Shown: piece by piece, positions 18,367 to 27,972 of the stretch
How positions within the stretch are numbered: position 1 is the stretch's first letter
Layout of the letters: the number at the start of each line of letters is the position of its first letter
Assembly (NCBI GenBank): GCA_024233875.1
Contig: JACKPB010000004.1
Location: 326,254-390,253 of the forward strand
DNA length: 64,000 nucleotides
Reading direction: 5' to 3'
DNA from: Leptospiraceae bacterium
Lineage (GTDB): Bacteria > Spirochaetota > Leptospiria > Leptospirales > Leptospiraceae
Notes under the pieces: generated by a model
The model's database searches: none
Told to the model about the DNA's origin: nothing
Seen by the model: only the letters and a program-made list of their open reading frames with translations
Translations under genes and position numbers: made by a program

Positions 18367-19551
18367 TTAGTTCTTTATGAATTCAACTTTAGTAGGTAAG
18401 TAGGTCAAACCTTCAAATTTGGGAAGGTCGATACGATCCACTTCAAAGTCCAGAATATGATCCTTCCATAAATAGCAATTTAGAGAGTGATTGTCACCTT
18501 CATGAAAGGAGACACCCAGTGAGTACTTTCCTTCTCTAAATTGAATCGGAAATTGAAACCGGCATTCATATTCATTCTTAGCTGAGAGATTTTTGATTTC
18601 TTTCCCGAGGATGTGGGTATTGGTTCCGAAGACCCGAATTCCTCTGTGATCATCAATATGAAAACCAATGGTAAGATCCGGGATATCTATTTGAAAATGA
18701 AATTTGATCCGAATTTCAACTGTTTCTGTCATTAGGAAATGAATTGTCTTTGTGCCCTTTTGGGAGAAAAGCTCTATTGAGTAATTCAAGTTTTCCTCAG
18801 AAAAAGAAAGATTGTTTTCCTGATGGGAATGCCTGGCAATGATTTCCATGTACTTCTTCAGCGCATCTGCCGGTTCACCGTGATACGAAACCCTTCCTTT
18901 TTCCAGGATCAATATCTTAGAGCAGATCGAAGCCATGAGGTTGATATCATGGCTCACAACGATGATTGCGGATCCCTCTCTTAAAAACTGTCTGAATTTT
19001 TCTATGCATTTGATCTGAAAGCTTGCATCCCCAACTGCCAGTGCCTCGTCGATGAGAAGAATGTCAGGTCTTTTCGAAGTGGCCAGAGCAAAACCGAGAC
19101 GCATTTTCATGCCTGTAGAATAGGATTTCAATAAAACAGTTTCATATCCTTCTAATCCTGCAAATTGAAAGATTTCTCTTTCTATCTCAGGAATTTCTTC
19201 TGTCCTATACCCCCAGAGCATGGCATTGTAGTAAATATTTTCCCGACCTGTCAGTTCCTGGTTGAATCCGATTCCCAACTCCAACATGGGTACTACAGAG
19301 CCTTTCTTTAGAACTTTTCCGGATTCAAATCCGGAGACACCGGAAAGAATTTTCAGGAGGGTGGATTTTCCGGCTCCGTTTCTACCTATGATACCGAGCA
19401 TTTCACCGCTCCTCACCCGAAAACTGATGTCTGTAAGTGCTGTGATCGAATCATTCCCACCGTAGAATCCCAGGCTAAGGACCGATAGGATGCGACCCAA
19501 TGGAGATCGGAATGATTTGTATCTTTTGTTCAGATTCTGAATTTCAATCAT
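18367..19551 (-). CDS. wzt: Polysaccharide ABC exporter ATPase with carbohydrate-binding domain (Wzt-like)
   Basis: 394 residues. The ATPase part has Walker A GRNGAGKST (56-64), the YSTGMKMRLGFALA signature and Walker B LLIDEALAVGD. The 140-residue C-terminal part (about 255-394) is beta-rich and resembles the Wzt C domain that recognises the modified end of an O-antigen chain. It overlaps the permease gene by 4 nt. Together they would export lipopolysaccharide O-antigen or a similar polymer to the periplasmic face. No sugar-synthesis genes are adjacent. Confidence 0.88.
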   Translation of the reverse strand: MIEIQNLNKRYKSFRSPLGRILSVLSLGFYGGNDSITALTDISFRVRSGEMLGIIGRNGAGKSTLLKILSGVSGFESGKVLKKGSVVPMLELGIGFNQELTGRENIYYNAMLWGYRTEEIPEIEREIFQFAGLEGYETVLLKSYSTGMKMRLGFALATSKRPDILLIDEALAVGDASFQIKCIEKFRQFLREGSAIIVVSHDINLMASICSKILILEKGRVSYHGEPADALKKYMEIIARHSHQENNLSFSEENLNYSIELFSQKGTKTIHFLMTETVEIRIKFHFQIDIPDLTIGFHIDDHRGIRVFGTNTHILGKEIKNLSAKNEYECRFQFPIQFREGKYSLGVSFHEGDNHSLNCYLWKDHILDFEVDRIDLPKFEGLTYLPTKVEFIKN

Positions 19552-20330
19552 AAGTGATCCAGAATGATTTCTTTGAATCGTAAGTTTAGTAATTTATAAA
19601 AAAGACCCATGCCCAGAGTAAAGAAAAGAGGTATGTAGTACGGTGTATGAACGGGAGAATCAGGAAACAGAAGAAAACGAAATACTTCGAGGAAGAAAAA
19701 TAAGGGATGGTATTGAATGATGTCTAACCAGTGAGCGGGCTGAATGTAGACCAGAGGAAGGGACCAAAATCCGAGTTGGAGAAAGAGACGCACGACGGGA
19801 GATATATCTTTTAGTAATACATTAGAGCGGGAGAGATAGATAAGAAAAGGAAAGAAAACAAGAGCAGTGATACCGATCCAGGGGAGGATGAGAAGTGATG
19901 TCAAACCCGGTTTTCCCATCCAAAATAAATACCCCATAACCGGTATGGAAAGTATAGTAAAGTGAAAGAACATTTGTATTACAGGAATCCAGAGAAAGAG
20001 ATCCGCTCCGAGTCCTGATCGTTTGATAAGAGAGCGGTTGTCAGTGAGAATTGTAGTGGATCTCTGAATCATTTCTGCAATGGGAATCCAAAAGAGCAGT
20101 CCGCTCAGAATGTAGGGAATGTAATCAGGAGTGGAATTTGTCCGAATCAAACCAATCCCGCCCGCTATGAAAATGTAAAGACCTATGAGGACAGAACCCT
20201 GAAGGACGAGCCAGATCCCACCGAGAACGCTCCCGGCAAATTGCATAGCGTAGTCCCTTCTGACAAGGGTAAGGAGGATAATTAATTTCTTAAAAAAGAT
20301 TGGGGTGGATTGAATCAGCTTTTGTTCCAA
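19548..20330 (-). CDS. wzm: Polysaccharide ABC exporter permease (Wzm-like)
   Basis: 260 residues with about six membrane helices, the ABC-2 permease type. The cytoplasmic entry segment RRDYAMQFAGSVLGGIWLVL (about 24-43) is characteristic of Wzm/KpsM/TagG permeases. It is encoded first and overlaps wzt by 4 nt, so the pair is co-translated. Exported polymer not known. Confidence 0.87.
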   Translation of the reverse strand: MEQKLIQSTPIFFKKLIILLTLVRRDYAMQFAGSVLGGIWLVLQGSVLIGLYIFIAGGIGLIRTNSTPDYIPYILSGLLFWIPIAEMIQRSTTILTDNRSLIKRSGLGADLFLWIPVIQMFFHFTILSIPVMGYLFWMGKPGLTSLLILPWIGITALVFFPFLIYLSRSNVLLKDISPVVRLFLQLGFWSLPLVYIQPAHWLDIIQYHPLFFFLEVFRFLLFPDSPVHTPYYIPLFFTLGMGLFYKLLNLRFKEIILDHL

Positions 20331-20382
20331 CTAAATCACTCCATGAGGAAATTCGGGCCGGGAAGAAAAATACACCCTCTCT

Positions 20383-22179
20383 TCAAATGTAAAATTCCTG
20401 ACCCGGTTCGGATCGGAGATTGTTGATGAGTGAACCGAATCTTTGATCAACTCTCTCCACTATCCCCGGATCCGGTTTGAGAACACCCGGATACCAATCT
20501 TTCATCCTGCAGTCAATGACAATGGCTCCATCAAATGAAAGATGATTTCGAATGACGTTGATATTACCATAGATATCTCCGGCAGGTTCAAACCTTGTGA
20601 AGATTGTCCAGAGAAAATTAGAGTCGGTGAGGACAGTCTCATCGCTATCGTCTACAAGTAAGACGAGGCTAAATTTATGGATGGAGTTTTCTTTGACCAA
20701 TGCTTCCGGGGTACCATCATTGGCTTTGTAGGCCGGTCCCTGAACAACCAGGACTCCGGGGCAGAATACTTTAGGGTTTTTGAATATAGAGTTTTTCAGA
20801 TCGCCCGTAAAACTTGATTTTAGTTCTCTCTTCTTTTCTCCGACTCCCAAAAGGATCATCTTGCTTCCCTTATTCACTTCAGGCCCTGTGTAGTCCAGAG
20901 TATCCTGAGAGATATTGGAGAGGATGTGAATGTCTGTAGCAGGATTCATTCTCTCCAGAACAGTTATGAGAGTATTGCGAAAATCTTTGAGATCAATCCT
21001 TTCGTTAGTCACCATGAGGCATTTCGTAAGAGAGAGATGACCTTCTCCGAGGATTCTCATGGCTGCTGTAAACGCTTCCTTGTGATACCTTTCCTTGACA
21101 ATTGCTGCAGTGAGTGTATGTACTCCTGATTCCTCATAAGCCCAAGCATGGATAACTTTGGGCATGACAAGAGGAAACATAGGTGAAAGCAAATCCTGAA
21201 GATACTCGGCTATAAAATGATCTTCCTGTGGTGGTCTGCCCACGACTGTAGCAGGCCAGATAGCATTCTTTCTGTGATAGATCTTTTGAACCTTAAATAT
21301 GGGATAATCATGTTGCAGAGCGTAGTAGCCGTAGTGATCTCCGAAGGGTCCTTCCGGCATTCTTTCCCTGGGAGGGATCTCTCCGATGAGAACAAAGTCC
21401 GAGTCAGCAACTATCGGGAGGGGACTCAGTTCGGGGATTCTCGAAATCCCTAATTTTTCTCCGAGGAGAAGACTGGCTATGATCAGCTCACTGATTTCTT
21501 CGGGCATGGGAGCTATCGCGGCAAGAGTCATCGCCGGAGGGCCACCCACGTAGATATGAGCGGGTAGAGCCTGGTTTCTCTCTTCTGCTTCGAAATAATG
21601 AAAGCCACCGCCTCTATGAATTTGAATGTGCATACCGGTTGTATTTTTGTTGTGGAATTGAATCCGGTACATGCCCAGATTTCCTTTTCCATTTTTGGGG
21701 CTTTCTGTATATACCAGTGGATAGGTTATGAATCTTCCACCATCACCGGGCCATGATTTTAAGGCAGGGAGTTCATTGAGGTTGACGGGGCCGATTGTAT
21801 GATCGAGAACCGGTGGGTTCACTACCTTTTTCATCCCGACCCTCAATGCTTCAAAAGCTAGAGATCTCGCGTCCCAGAGTTTTTTGAAATTGGGAGGAAG
21901 AAGTTTGTCTGCGGTCTCTGCAATTTTTTTGATAAGATCTTTGGGTTTCTGACCGAATGCTAGGTGCATTCTTTTTTCAGAACCGTAAAGATTGGTTGCC
22001 ACCGGAAATCGGGAACCTTTGACGTTTGTAAAGAGTAAAGCAGGTCCGCGTTTGGCAACAACTCTTCTCTGAATCTCGGCAATCTCTTCAACAGGATCCA
22101 CCTCTTCGGTGATTTCTAAAATTTCATTTTCTTCACGGAGCTTTTGAACAAAATCAGAGGTGCTTTTCAGGGGTTTCAT
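20383..22179 (-). CDS. ubiD: UbiD-family (prenylated-FMN) decarboxylase
   Basis: 598 residues, the length of UbiD decarboxylases. Conserved stretches include PALKSWPGDGGRFITYP, GMYRIQFHNKNTTGMHIQIHRGGGFH and the active-site MPEGPFGDHYGYY with its catalytic Glu. The family uses prenylated FMN made by UbiX to decarboxylate aromatic acids; the ~600-residue type acts in ubiquinone or menaquinone synthesis. No other quinone gene is adjacent, so the substrate is not settled; a menaquinone role fits a leptospire better than ubiquinone. Confidence 0.85.
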   Translation of the reverse strand: MKPLKSTSDFVQKLREENEILEITEEVDPVEEIAEIQRRVVAKRGPALLFTNVKGSRFPVATNLYGSEKRMHLAFGQKPKDLIKKIAETADKLLPPNFKKLWDARSLAFEALRVGMKKVVNPPVLDHTIGPVNLNELPALKSWPGDGGRFITYPLVYTESPKNGKGNLGMYRIQFHNKNTTGMHIQIHRGGGFHYFEAEERNQALPAHIYVGGPPAMTLAAIAPMPEEISELIIASLLLGEKLGISRIPELSPLPIVADSDFVLIGEIPPRERMPEGPFGDHYGYYALQHDYPIFKVQKIYHRKNAIWPATVVGRPPQEDHFIAEYLQDLLSPMFPLVMPKVIHAWAYEESGVHTLTAAIVKERYHKEAFTAAMRILGEGHLSLTKCLMVTNERIDLKDFRNTLITVLERMNPATDIHILSNISQDTLDYTGPEVNKGSKMILLGVGEKKRELKSSFTGDLKNSIFKNPKVFCPGVLVVQGPAYKANDGTPEALVKENSIHKFSLVLLVDDSDETVLTDSNFLWTIFTRFEPAGDIYGNINVIRNHLSFDGAIVIDCRMKDWYPGVLKPDPGIVERVDQRFGSLINNLRSEPGQEFYI

Positions 22180-22364
22180 ATTCCTATCTCTAGGGACAGT
22201 TTTCTTTTCGGGAAGGATACGTAAACAGGATATCTCTTTTCCCTAATGAAAAATCCATTTCAAACCCGGGTATATTATTCTGATACAGTCCTTTTTCCAA
22301 CTACCTTTCCTTGATTTCTCAGGGAAAGTCTTAGAAATTTTCCGGGAATGACGATATTTATTTT

Positions 22365-23432
22365 ATGATACCCAATTGGAGAGCCGCAAGGGATGTACCC
22401 ATCGATATTTTGAGGGGCACCGGTGTCATCTTCATGGTCTTTGCATATATGGGGTACTTTTGTTTTGATTTTCCCCATCCGTATCCGGTTCAATTCCTGG
22501 GCGGCTTCGCTCCTGTAATTTTTCTATTTCTTTCCGGTTATATGCTTACTTCAGAATTTAATGAAAAAATACGACCATTTTCTTATTTTTTCAAACGGTC
22601 CCTCTTCCTGTTTCTTCTGGCGGGTATTGTGGATGTACTCTTTTGGGATGTCTATCCTTTCTTAAGTATGAACATCCTCTATCCTATCGCTGTCTCCACA
22701 CTTCTTATCTATCCTATTTTGAGTGCTCCTGAGTCCTTTCGTGTGGCCCTGGTCATCATTATTTTTTTACTCACTCCCATATTTCAGAGTACTACAGGTT
22801 ACCATGCAACTCCTCCTGAAGTTCTACTTTTTCGAAAGGGTGTCCTGGTTCCACTTCAGGTGGGATTGTCCGAGTGGATTCATCGTTGGTTCATAGATGG
22901 TTGGTTTCCTTTGTTTCCTTTTTTTGGATTTTCCCTCTTGGGGACATTTTGGGGAAAGATTCGAAATTCCTATCAATTGAAAATTCGTGAAGATCATAAA
23001 TTATTTTATATTTTTTCTGTGACTCTTTTTTGTGTGGGTCTCCTTCTACTTCAATTTGAAACTGAAATAGCCTTTCGTGGAAACTTCTCAGGTATATTGT
23101 TCCCACCCGGACTGGGATACATTTTTTTTATTTTGGGAGTTCTGGCTATCTGGGCCAGAGTTTTGGAGATTAGAGCCAATTCTATTCTTCTTTTGCCTAT
23201 TAGACTTCTTGGTGAGAGTTCTCTATTGTTCTATATATTCACTGTAGTGATTATGAAAAAAATTATTGAACCAATCCGGGAAAAGAATTCCGGCGAATTC
23301 AATTTCTCAGAGTACCTAGCAACCGGAGTTGGAATTTTGGTTTTCTTCCTAATCACCTCACTATTCTTAAGATATTTCAAAAGAAGAATGAAAAACCCTC
23401 CGGTTCTTTTGAGACTCTTCATCGGAGGATGA
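22365..23432 (+). CDS. HGSNAT-like membrane acyltransferase family protein
   Basis: 355 residues, about ten membrane helices. The N-terminal RDVPIDILRGTGVIFMV (about 9-25) matches the R-x-SIDxxRG opening of the heparan-alpha-glucosaminide N-acetyltransferase catalytic (DUF1624/YeiB) family. The family moves acyl groups across membranes onto sugars; substrate unknown here. It follows the divergently transcribed ubiD by 185 nt and precedes the hydroxylase gene in the same direction by 88 nt. Confidence 0.65.
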   Translation: MIPNWRAARDVPIDILRGTGVIFMVFAYMGYFCFDFPHPYPVQFLGGFAPVIFLFLSGYMLTSEFNEKIRPFSYFFKRSLFLFLLAGIVDVLFWDVYPFLSMNILYPIAVSTLLIYPILSAPESFRVALVIIIFLLTPIFQSTTGYHATPPEVLLFRKGVLVPLQVGLSEWIHRWFIDGWFPLFPFFGFSLLGTFWGKIRNSYQLKIREDHKLFYIFSVTLFCVGLLLLQFETEIAFRGNFSGILFPPGLGYIFFILGVLAIWARVLEIRANSILLLPIRLLGESSLLFYIFTVVIMKKIIEPIREKNSGEFNFSEYLATGVGILVFFLITSLFLRYFKRRMKNPPVLLRLFIGG

Positions 23433-23519
23433 AAATCATACTTGCCAATTTGTAAATCATAGAGATGCTTATCTTTTGAACCCGTTTTTTTTGAGAGCGG
23501 AGATTTCTGGAGAATTCAT

Positions 23520-24770
23520 ATGCCTGAAAACTTTGTACCCCCTCCCTACATAACCTATGCCATTCCATTTTTCTTTTTGCTCATGGGAATAGAAATGCTC
23601 ATCGGAGCTATTTGGAAGAAGAACTACTATCATTTCGGTGATACCATCGCTGATCTCAGCACGGGAATTTTCTCTCAATTAGCGGGGATATTTCTAAAGA
23701 CTATCAGTTTGTATGCATATTTTTTAATATATGAAAATTATAAGATATTTGAAATCTCTATGGATTCCATACCGGGATGGATATTTTGTATTATTGGATG
23801 GGATTTCTTTTATTATTGGTTGCATCGACTCTCGCACGAAGTCAACATTCTCTGGGCAAGTCATGTCATACATCACCATAGTGAAGAATACAATCTCATT
23901 GTAGCACTGCGTCAGACCAGTACAGGTGGGCTCATCTCCTGGATTTTCTTTCTCCCCCTCGCTCTCATCGGATTCCCTCCCTGGATGTTTCTTGCAGCAG
24001 GACAGATCAATCTCATTTATCAATATTGGGTTCATACGAAAGCCATTCGCAGCCTGGGATCTGTAGCTGAATTCTGGCTCTCAACTCCTTCCCATCACAG
24101 AGTTCATCATGCTATCAATCCGGAATACATCGACAAGAATCACGGAGGAATACTTATCATCTGGGATCGAATTTTCGGTAGTTTTCAAAAAGAAGAAAAA
24201 GAGCCTGTCTATGGAACAGTGAAACCCTTCAGGAACTACAACCCTCTCTGGGCCAACCTTCATTACTATTGGGAGATTTTTCTCCTGAGCTATCGTGCTA
24301 GGGGAATAGGAAATAAATTGAAAGTTTTTTTCATGCCACCGGGCTGGATTCCGCCGGGAGAGGAGGGGGAAGCGCATTTTCTTCCCATTCCGGAAGTGGA
24401 TGTGAATACATTCGAAAAGTACAATCCCGTTCCGGATGGAAGTCTAAAAACGTATGTATTGATCTGGTTTCTGGGGATTCTATTCTCTTCCTTCGGATTT
24501 CTTGTTTTCCTGCCTCAATTTTCATTTGATATGAAAGTAGTTGTGGCGATTTCTGTAATGTTTTCTTTGATTCCGCTTAACGCTCTTTTGGAGTCAAGAT
24601 CTTATGGATTGGCACTCGAAACCATCCGACTTCTGAGCACTCCGGTCTCTCTCTATATTTTGTCCCAAAATCTTCCATTGACCATCGGAGTAGGATTGAT
24701 TTCAGTTTTGAGCATCCCACTCATTTGGATTTTGGTCAAAAGACAGAGAGTAGAACCCGGTTTTAATTGA
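23520..24770 (+). CDS. Fatty-acid hydroxylase superfamily protein, alkylglycerol-monooxygenase-like
   Basis: 416 residues with membrane helices at both ends. The eight-histidine di-iron signature is complete: His102-x3-His106, His115-x2-His118-His119, His172 and His193-x2-His196-His197. The stretch NILWASHVIHHHSEEYNLIVALRQ (positions about 109-131) is closer to alkylglycerol monooxygenase (TMEM195) than to plant or yeast sterol desaturases. Such enzymes cleave ether lipids with oxygen and tetrahydropterin. The substrate here is unproven. Start ATG at 23520 has only a distant GGAG (about 12 nt upstream). Confidence 0.75.
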   Translation: MPENFVPPPYITYAIPFFFLLMGIEMLIGAIWKKNYYHFGDTIADLSTGIFSQLAGIFLKTISLYAYFLIYENYKIFEISMDSIPGWIFCIIGWDFFYYWLHRLSHEVNILWASHVIHHHSEEYNLIVALRQTSTGGLISWIFFLPLALIGFPPWMFLAAGQINLIYQYWVHTKAIRSLGSVAEFWLSTPSHHRVHHAINPEYIDKNHGGILIIWDRIFGSFQKEEKEPVYGTVKPFRNYNPLWANLHYYWEIFLLSYRARGIGNKLKVFFMPPGWIPPGEEGEAHFLPIPEVDVNTFEKYNPVPDGSLKTYVLIWFLGILFSSFGFLVFLPQFSFDMKVVVAISVMFSLIPLNALLESRSYGLALETIRLLSTPVSLYILSQNLPLTIGVGLISVLSIPLIWILVKRQRVEPGFN

Positions 24771-24774
24771 TATT

Positions 24775-25608
24775 TTAGAAACTATTGTCGGTTGCAAATT
24801 TGAGATGTTTGACGGATTCACCGGAGTCTTTGAGTTCACGTAGGGAATCGATACCTATTTGAACATGTTGCTCAACGAAGTGTGAGCTGACTTTTTTATC
24901 TGATTCTGAGGTCTTGATTCCATCCGGTGTCATTGGTTCATCACTTACCAGAAGCAGAGCTCCACGGGGGATGTTGTTCATGAATCCTACAATAAATACA
25001 GTAGCGGTTTCCATATCGATAGCTGTGGCACGGAGTTTGGTGAGGTAATTTTTGAATTCTGAATCTGTCTCCCATAGCCTCCGGTTCGTGCTGTAAACAG
25101 TTCCCGTATAGTAGTCTTTATTGAAATTGATAATGGTAGATGAAACTGCTCTCTGAAGACGGAAGGAAGGGAGAGAAGGCATTTTGGGATCAGCGTAGTC
25201 ATCACTGGTTCCCTCTCCTCGAATTCCTGCTATGGGAAGGATGAGATCACCGACTTTTATATTTTTCTTCAGACTCCCGCATTTTCCGAGAAAGAGAACA
25301 GCCTTGGGCATAATGGCAGTAAGGAGATCCATAATCAGGGCTGCGTTCGGGCTTCCGATTCCAAAATTGATCATTGTGATACCGTCTTTGCTGGTGGCTA
25401 CCTGCATGGGCGAGTCCAATCCCAGAATGGGAACATTTTCAGTCTCAGAAAACAGATTCATGTATTGTTTGAAGTTTGTTATCAAAATATGATTTCCGAA
25501 TGAGGAAAGTTCGGAACCGGTATATCTTTTTAACCAGTCTTTAGCTATGTCCAGTTTGTCCAAATGATTTCTCCGGTACATCCTATCTTTTCTAGGAGTC
25601 ATTTCCAT
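24775..25608 (-). CDS. amn: AMP nucleosidase, short form
   Basis: 277 residues, purine phosphorylase/MTA-nucleosidase fold. The phosphate/ribose site GKCGSL (about 108-113), the ribose-binding Glu motif AIDMETATVF (about 196-205) and the SDEPMTPDGIKTSESDKKV loop (about 221-239) match the short AMP nucleosidases of Bacteroidetes and spirochaetes, not MTAN. It hydrolyses AMP to adenine and ribose 5-phosphate. The gene ends 4 nt from the stop of the convergent hydroxylase gene. A second ATG three codons in (25602) is also plausible. Confidence 0.8.
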   Translation of the reverse strand: MEMTPRKDRMYRRNHLDKLDIAKDWLKRYTGSELSSFGNHILITNFKQYMNLFSETENVPILGLDSPMQVATSKDGITMINFGIGSPNAALIMDLLTAIMPKAVLFLGKCGSLKKNIKVGDLILPIAGIRGEGTSDDYADPKMPSLPSFRLQRAVSSTIINFNKDYYTGTVYSTNRRLWETDSEFKNYLTKLRATAIDMETATVFIVGFMNNIPRGALLLVSDEPMTPDGIKTSESDKKVSSHFVEQHVQIGIDSLRELKDSGESVKHLKFATDNSF

Positions 25609-25629
25609 GATGAAGAATGATTTTCATCA
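25608..25629. promoter_or_regulatory. Inverted repeat over the amn start
   Basis: TGATGAA and TTCATCA are separated by 8 nt and overlap the first base of the amn start codon. The repeat could mask the translation start in RNA or bind a regulator. Only 7 bp per arm, so chance is possible. Confidence 0.25.
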
Positions 25630-25805
25630 TCAATTTATCATCGGAAAGATTCGGGAGATTCAAAATCCTTTATGAAAAGACAGGGGAATTTTTTCCTATC
25701 TACCCGGGATTCCAAAAAAGCAAAAACTGATGAAAAAGTTTTCATTTCTCCTGAAAAATGATTGGTTTTCATTTCGAATTGAAAACAATGGAAGGAAAGG
25801 TGAAT

Positions 25806-25853
25806 ATGTTGAAACGTTTACTTCTCAGAGCTACCGATTTTTTTTTATTTTAA
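25806..25853 (+). other. Displaced N-terminal segment of the UbiA-like gene with a T9 frameshift tract
   Basis: An ATG at 25806 follows a good AAGGAAAGG ribosome site and encodes about 13 residues (MLKRLLLRATDFF) before a nine-T run (25838-25846) and a stop at 25851. Removing one T joins this frame to the 249-residue frame downstream, restoring a continuous N-terminus. Slippage, phase variation or a sequencing error at the homopolymer are the alternatives. Confidence 0.65.
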
Positions 25854-25914
25854 TATTCCTCTCTCTCTGATCCCTGTCGTTTGGTCGATCTGGATTTCAA
25901 ATTATTTTTTTCGA

Positions 25915-26664
25915 ATGTATTCCTTACCTTTCTTGATTTTCTTATTTTCTAGCTCTCAGGTGATTTATCTTTTAGATAGGATGCTTCTTTCTGATCCTGC
26001 AGATTCAATCAATGTCCCGGAACGGGTGGAATATGCGATTCAAAATCAAAATAAAGGAAAAGCTTTTCTGGGAATTAATTTTCTGCTTGTCCTTATTACA
26101 GTTTTTTATTTGAACATTGAAGTACTATTGTTCTTTGGATTCTTGACTTTCCTGACAGGAATCTATTTATTTTTTCTTAGGGTTTTACCTGTCAGTGAGG
26201 TGATACGTGCCCTTGCAAAGCCGGTTCTCCTGGGCATTGTCTGGGGACTCATCATAACTGCTTCTGTATTTCTCTTCTATATTCCTGAAAAGTTGGATAG
26301 TATACCAATGGATCTTGTAATCTATGCCAGTTTATTATTTTTTTTGAATGGATGGTATTTTGATAAGAGGGATGCAAGGGGGGATCGAAAATCGGGTAAA
26401 CCAAATATTCAAAACTTTATCTCTGAATCAATTCATCGATGGGTCATATTTCTCGTACCCTCCTTCATTCTAATTTTGAATTTTTACTTTTACAATTTTA
26501 GTATCATTCAATATCTATCTTTTTATTTTTTGATCCTTTCCGTATTGCCACATCACTCTAAATTTTTCAGTTATCAATTTTCATACAATGTTCTGATAGA
26601 CCTGCCCATACTTCTGATTCCGGCTATTGATCTTATGATCACTATGAGTAGATCATTTCTATAA
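25915..26664 (+). CDS. UbiA-like polytopic membrane protein, N-terminus shifted out of frame
   Basis: The in-frame ATG at 25915 gives 249 residues, about eight hydrophobic helices, but has no Shine-Dalgarno site. Open frame continues upstream to 25813 without a start, and the proper start at 25806 is in another frame (see the T9 feature). The YLLDRMLLSDPADSINVPERVEY stretch resembles the first Asp-rich loop of UbiA-like prenyltransferases found in Bacteroidetes; a canonical second Asp motif is not clear (YFDKRDARGDR is a candidate). Substrate and activity uncertain. Confidence 0.6.
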   Translation: MYSLPFLIFLFSSSQVIYLLDRMLLSDPADSINVPERVEYAIQNQNKGKAFLGINFLLVLITVFYLNIEVLLFFGFLTFLTGIYLFFLRVLPVSEVIRALAKPVLLGIVWGLIITASVFLFYIPEKLDSIPMDLVIYASLLFFLNGWYFDKRDARGDRKSGKPNIQNFISESIHRWVIFLVPSFILILNFYFYNFSIIQYLSFYFLILSVLPHHSKFFSYQFSYNVLIDLPILLIPAIDLMITMSRSFL

Positions 26665-26728
26665 ATTGAGATCAACCTAATTGGGAAACGTATTCTTATT
26701 TTCAATGAAATCAGATAGAAATAGGGGG

Positions 26729-27169
26729 TTATTTTTTGAAGGGAAGATATGCTTCTTTCCATATCTCATAATTACTGTAAGTTGATGTAAGGTAGAGATA
26801 CGACTCTTTTTCTGATAAGTAAAATAAAGCTTCTTCTTTATTGGATCTATGTATGAATTGAAAGGATATGTAATTCTTGAATTCATCCTGATTGATTGTG
26901 ATACTTGTTTTATAAAATTCATTTAAAAAATGAAGAATCTGGCAATCCCAGGTATAATTGAATTCAATGGGAATCAAATCATATCTAAAGTCTTCTTCGT
27001 GAACTCTTGTGTTCTTTGAAATTTCCCCATCTTTTTCTGTGAAGGACAGGGGAAGAGTTTCGAATTCAAAAATGTCTACAAGGCATTTTCTGAAAATTTG
27101 CCAGTTTTTAAGAATTTCCTCTCTATCATAACTCAATTCTATAGTTAGGGGAATCAACTTAGTTATCAT
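26729..27169 (-). CDS. Hypothetical cytoplasmic protein
   Basis: 146 residues, soluble, no signal peptide, no membrane segment and no motif that I recognise. Codon use is AT-rich like its neighbours. The gene lies between the UbiA-like gene (convergent) and the small lipoprotein gene upstream on the same strand. It could be an immunity-type or accessory protein, but nothing in the sequence says so. Confidence 0.55.
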   Translation of the reverse strand: MITKLIPLTIELSYDREEILKNWQIFRKCLVDIFEFETLPLSFTEKDGEISKNTRVHEEDFRYDLIPIEFNYTWDCQILHFLNEFYKTSITINQDEFKNYISFQFIHRSNKEEALFYLSEKESYLYLTSTYSNYEIWKEAYLPFKK

Positions 27170-27236
27170 TTTATTTATTCAATCGATTCATTTTTTGGAA
27201 TCTCTTGTAAATAATTATCTTTCATTTGAAATCGAC

Positions 27237-27611
27237 TCAATTCTTTGGTTTTGCTTTTTCTGTGTACTTTATAACTGTAGCTCTTGCTTTCCATTTTCCT
27301 TCGTTGTAGATAAATGTGACAATACTATAACCTTCCAGTTCAAATACATGATTGATGATATCATCTCCTCCCATTTCTTTCGCACGCGAATAGAGTTCTT
27401 CATATCCTGTGCCTCCCGTTGCTACAAGGAAGAAATAAGCTTTGTAGATCCCTTCAGTTTCTACGGTGCCTAAAATCTTAAAGTCTTCGGTCGTTAGGAC
27501 AAAAGGAGTAGTATTATTGATAGGACCCGGAGCCTTCACATTGCTATAAATACATGCGTTGAAATAGAGTAAGAAAAGGACAGAGATCAGAATTCGAATT
27601 AGAATAGTCAT
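27237..27611 (-). CDS. Small lipoprotein
   Basis: 124 residues. The signal peptide ends in FNAC (lipobox-like, Cys20), so the mature protein should be lipid-anchored. The mature part contains LVATGGTGYEELYSRAKEMGGDDIINHVFE, which resembles small envelope lipoproteins with a YbjQ/TRL-like alpha-beta fold, but the family is not certain. A GGGAG site precedes the ATG by 6 nt. Function unknown. Confidence 0.7.
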   Translation of the reverse strand: MTILIRILISVLFLLYFNACIYSNVKAPGPINNTTPFVLTTEDFKILGTVETEGIYKAYFFLVATGGTGYEELYSRAKEMGGDDIINHVFELEGYSIVTFIYNEGKWKARATVIKYTEKAKPKN

Positions 27612-27972
27612 AGGTTGCTCCCGATAGTGAATTGTCTATTCGTCTGCATTCGCCAAAGGGGTAAAATGATTTTCGGTGAAAATTTCAAATGAAATCATCT
27701 TTTCTGTGATGCAAAAGAATAGGAAGAATTGAAACTTAGATTGGGTATTTGTCAAATCAAATTTTTCTCTCTTATCAGTATGAAGCAAAAAATTTCAGAT
27801 GAGATTGTATTCGCTGAAAACTATATTTTTGAGATAAAAATTTTCTTTTTGAAAAAGTATTCCGAAAGTCTGGAAGTCTGATATAGTTAAGTAAATTAAA
27901 AATAATTTTGGAGATATATTTTTTGATTTTAGAAAATTCTGCTATCGTGAAATTTTGTTAAAGGCATGAATA
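27612..27972. other. Divergent intergenic region
   Basis: 361 nt of AT-rich DNA between the lipoprotein gene and the hybrid kinase gene. It must carry promoters in both directions. No gene or strong hairpin was seen. It contains AAAAGTATTCC at 27853-27863, an 11-mer also present at 37984-37994 upstream of mbnP. Confidence 0.5.
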
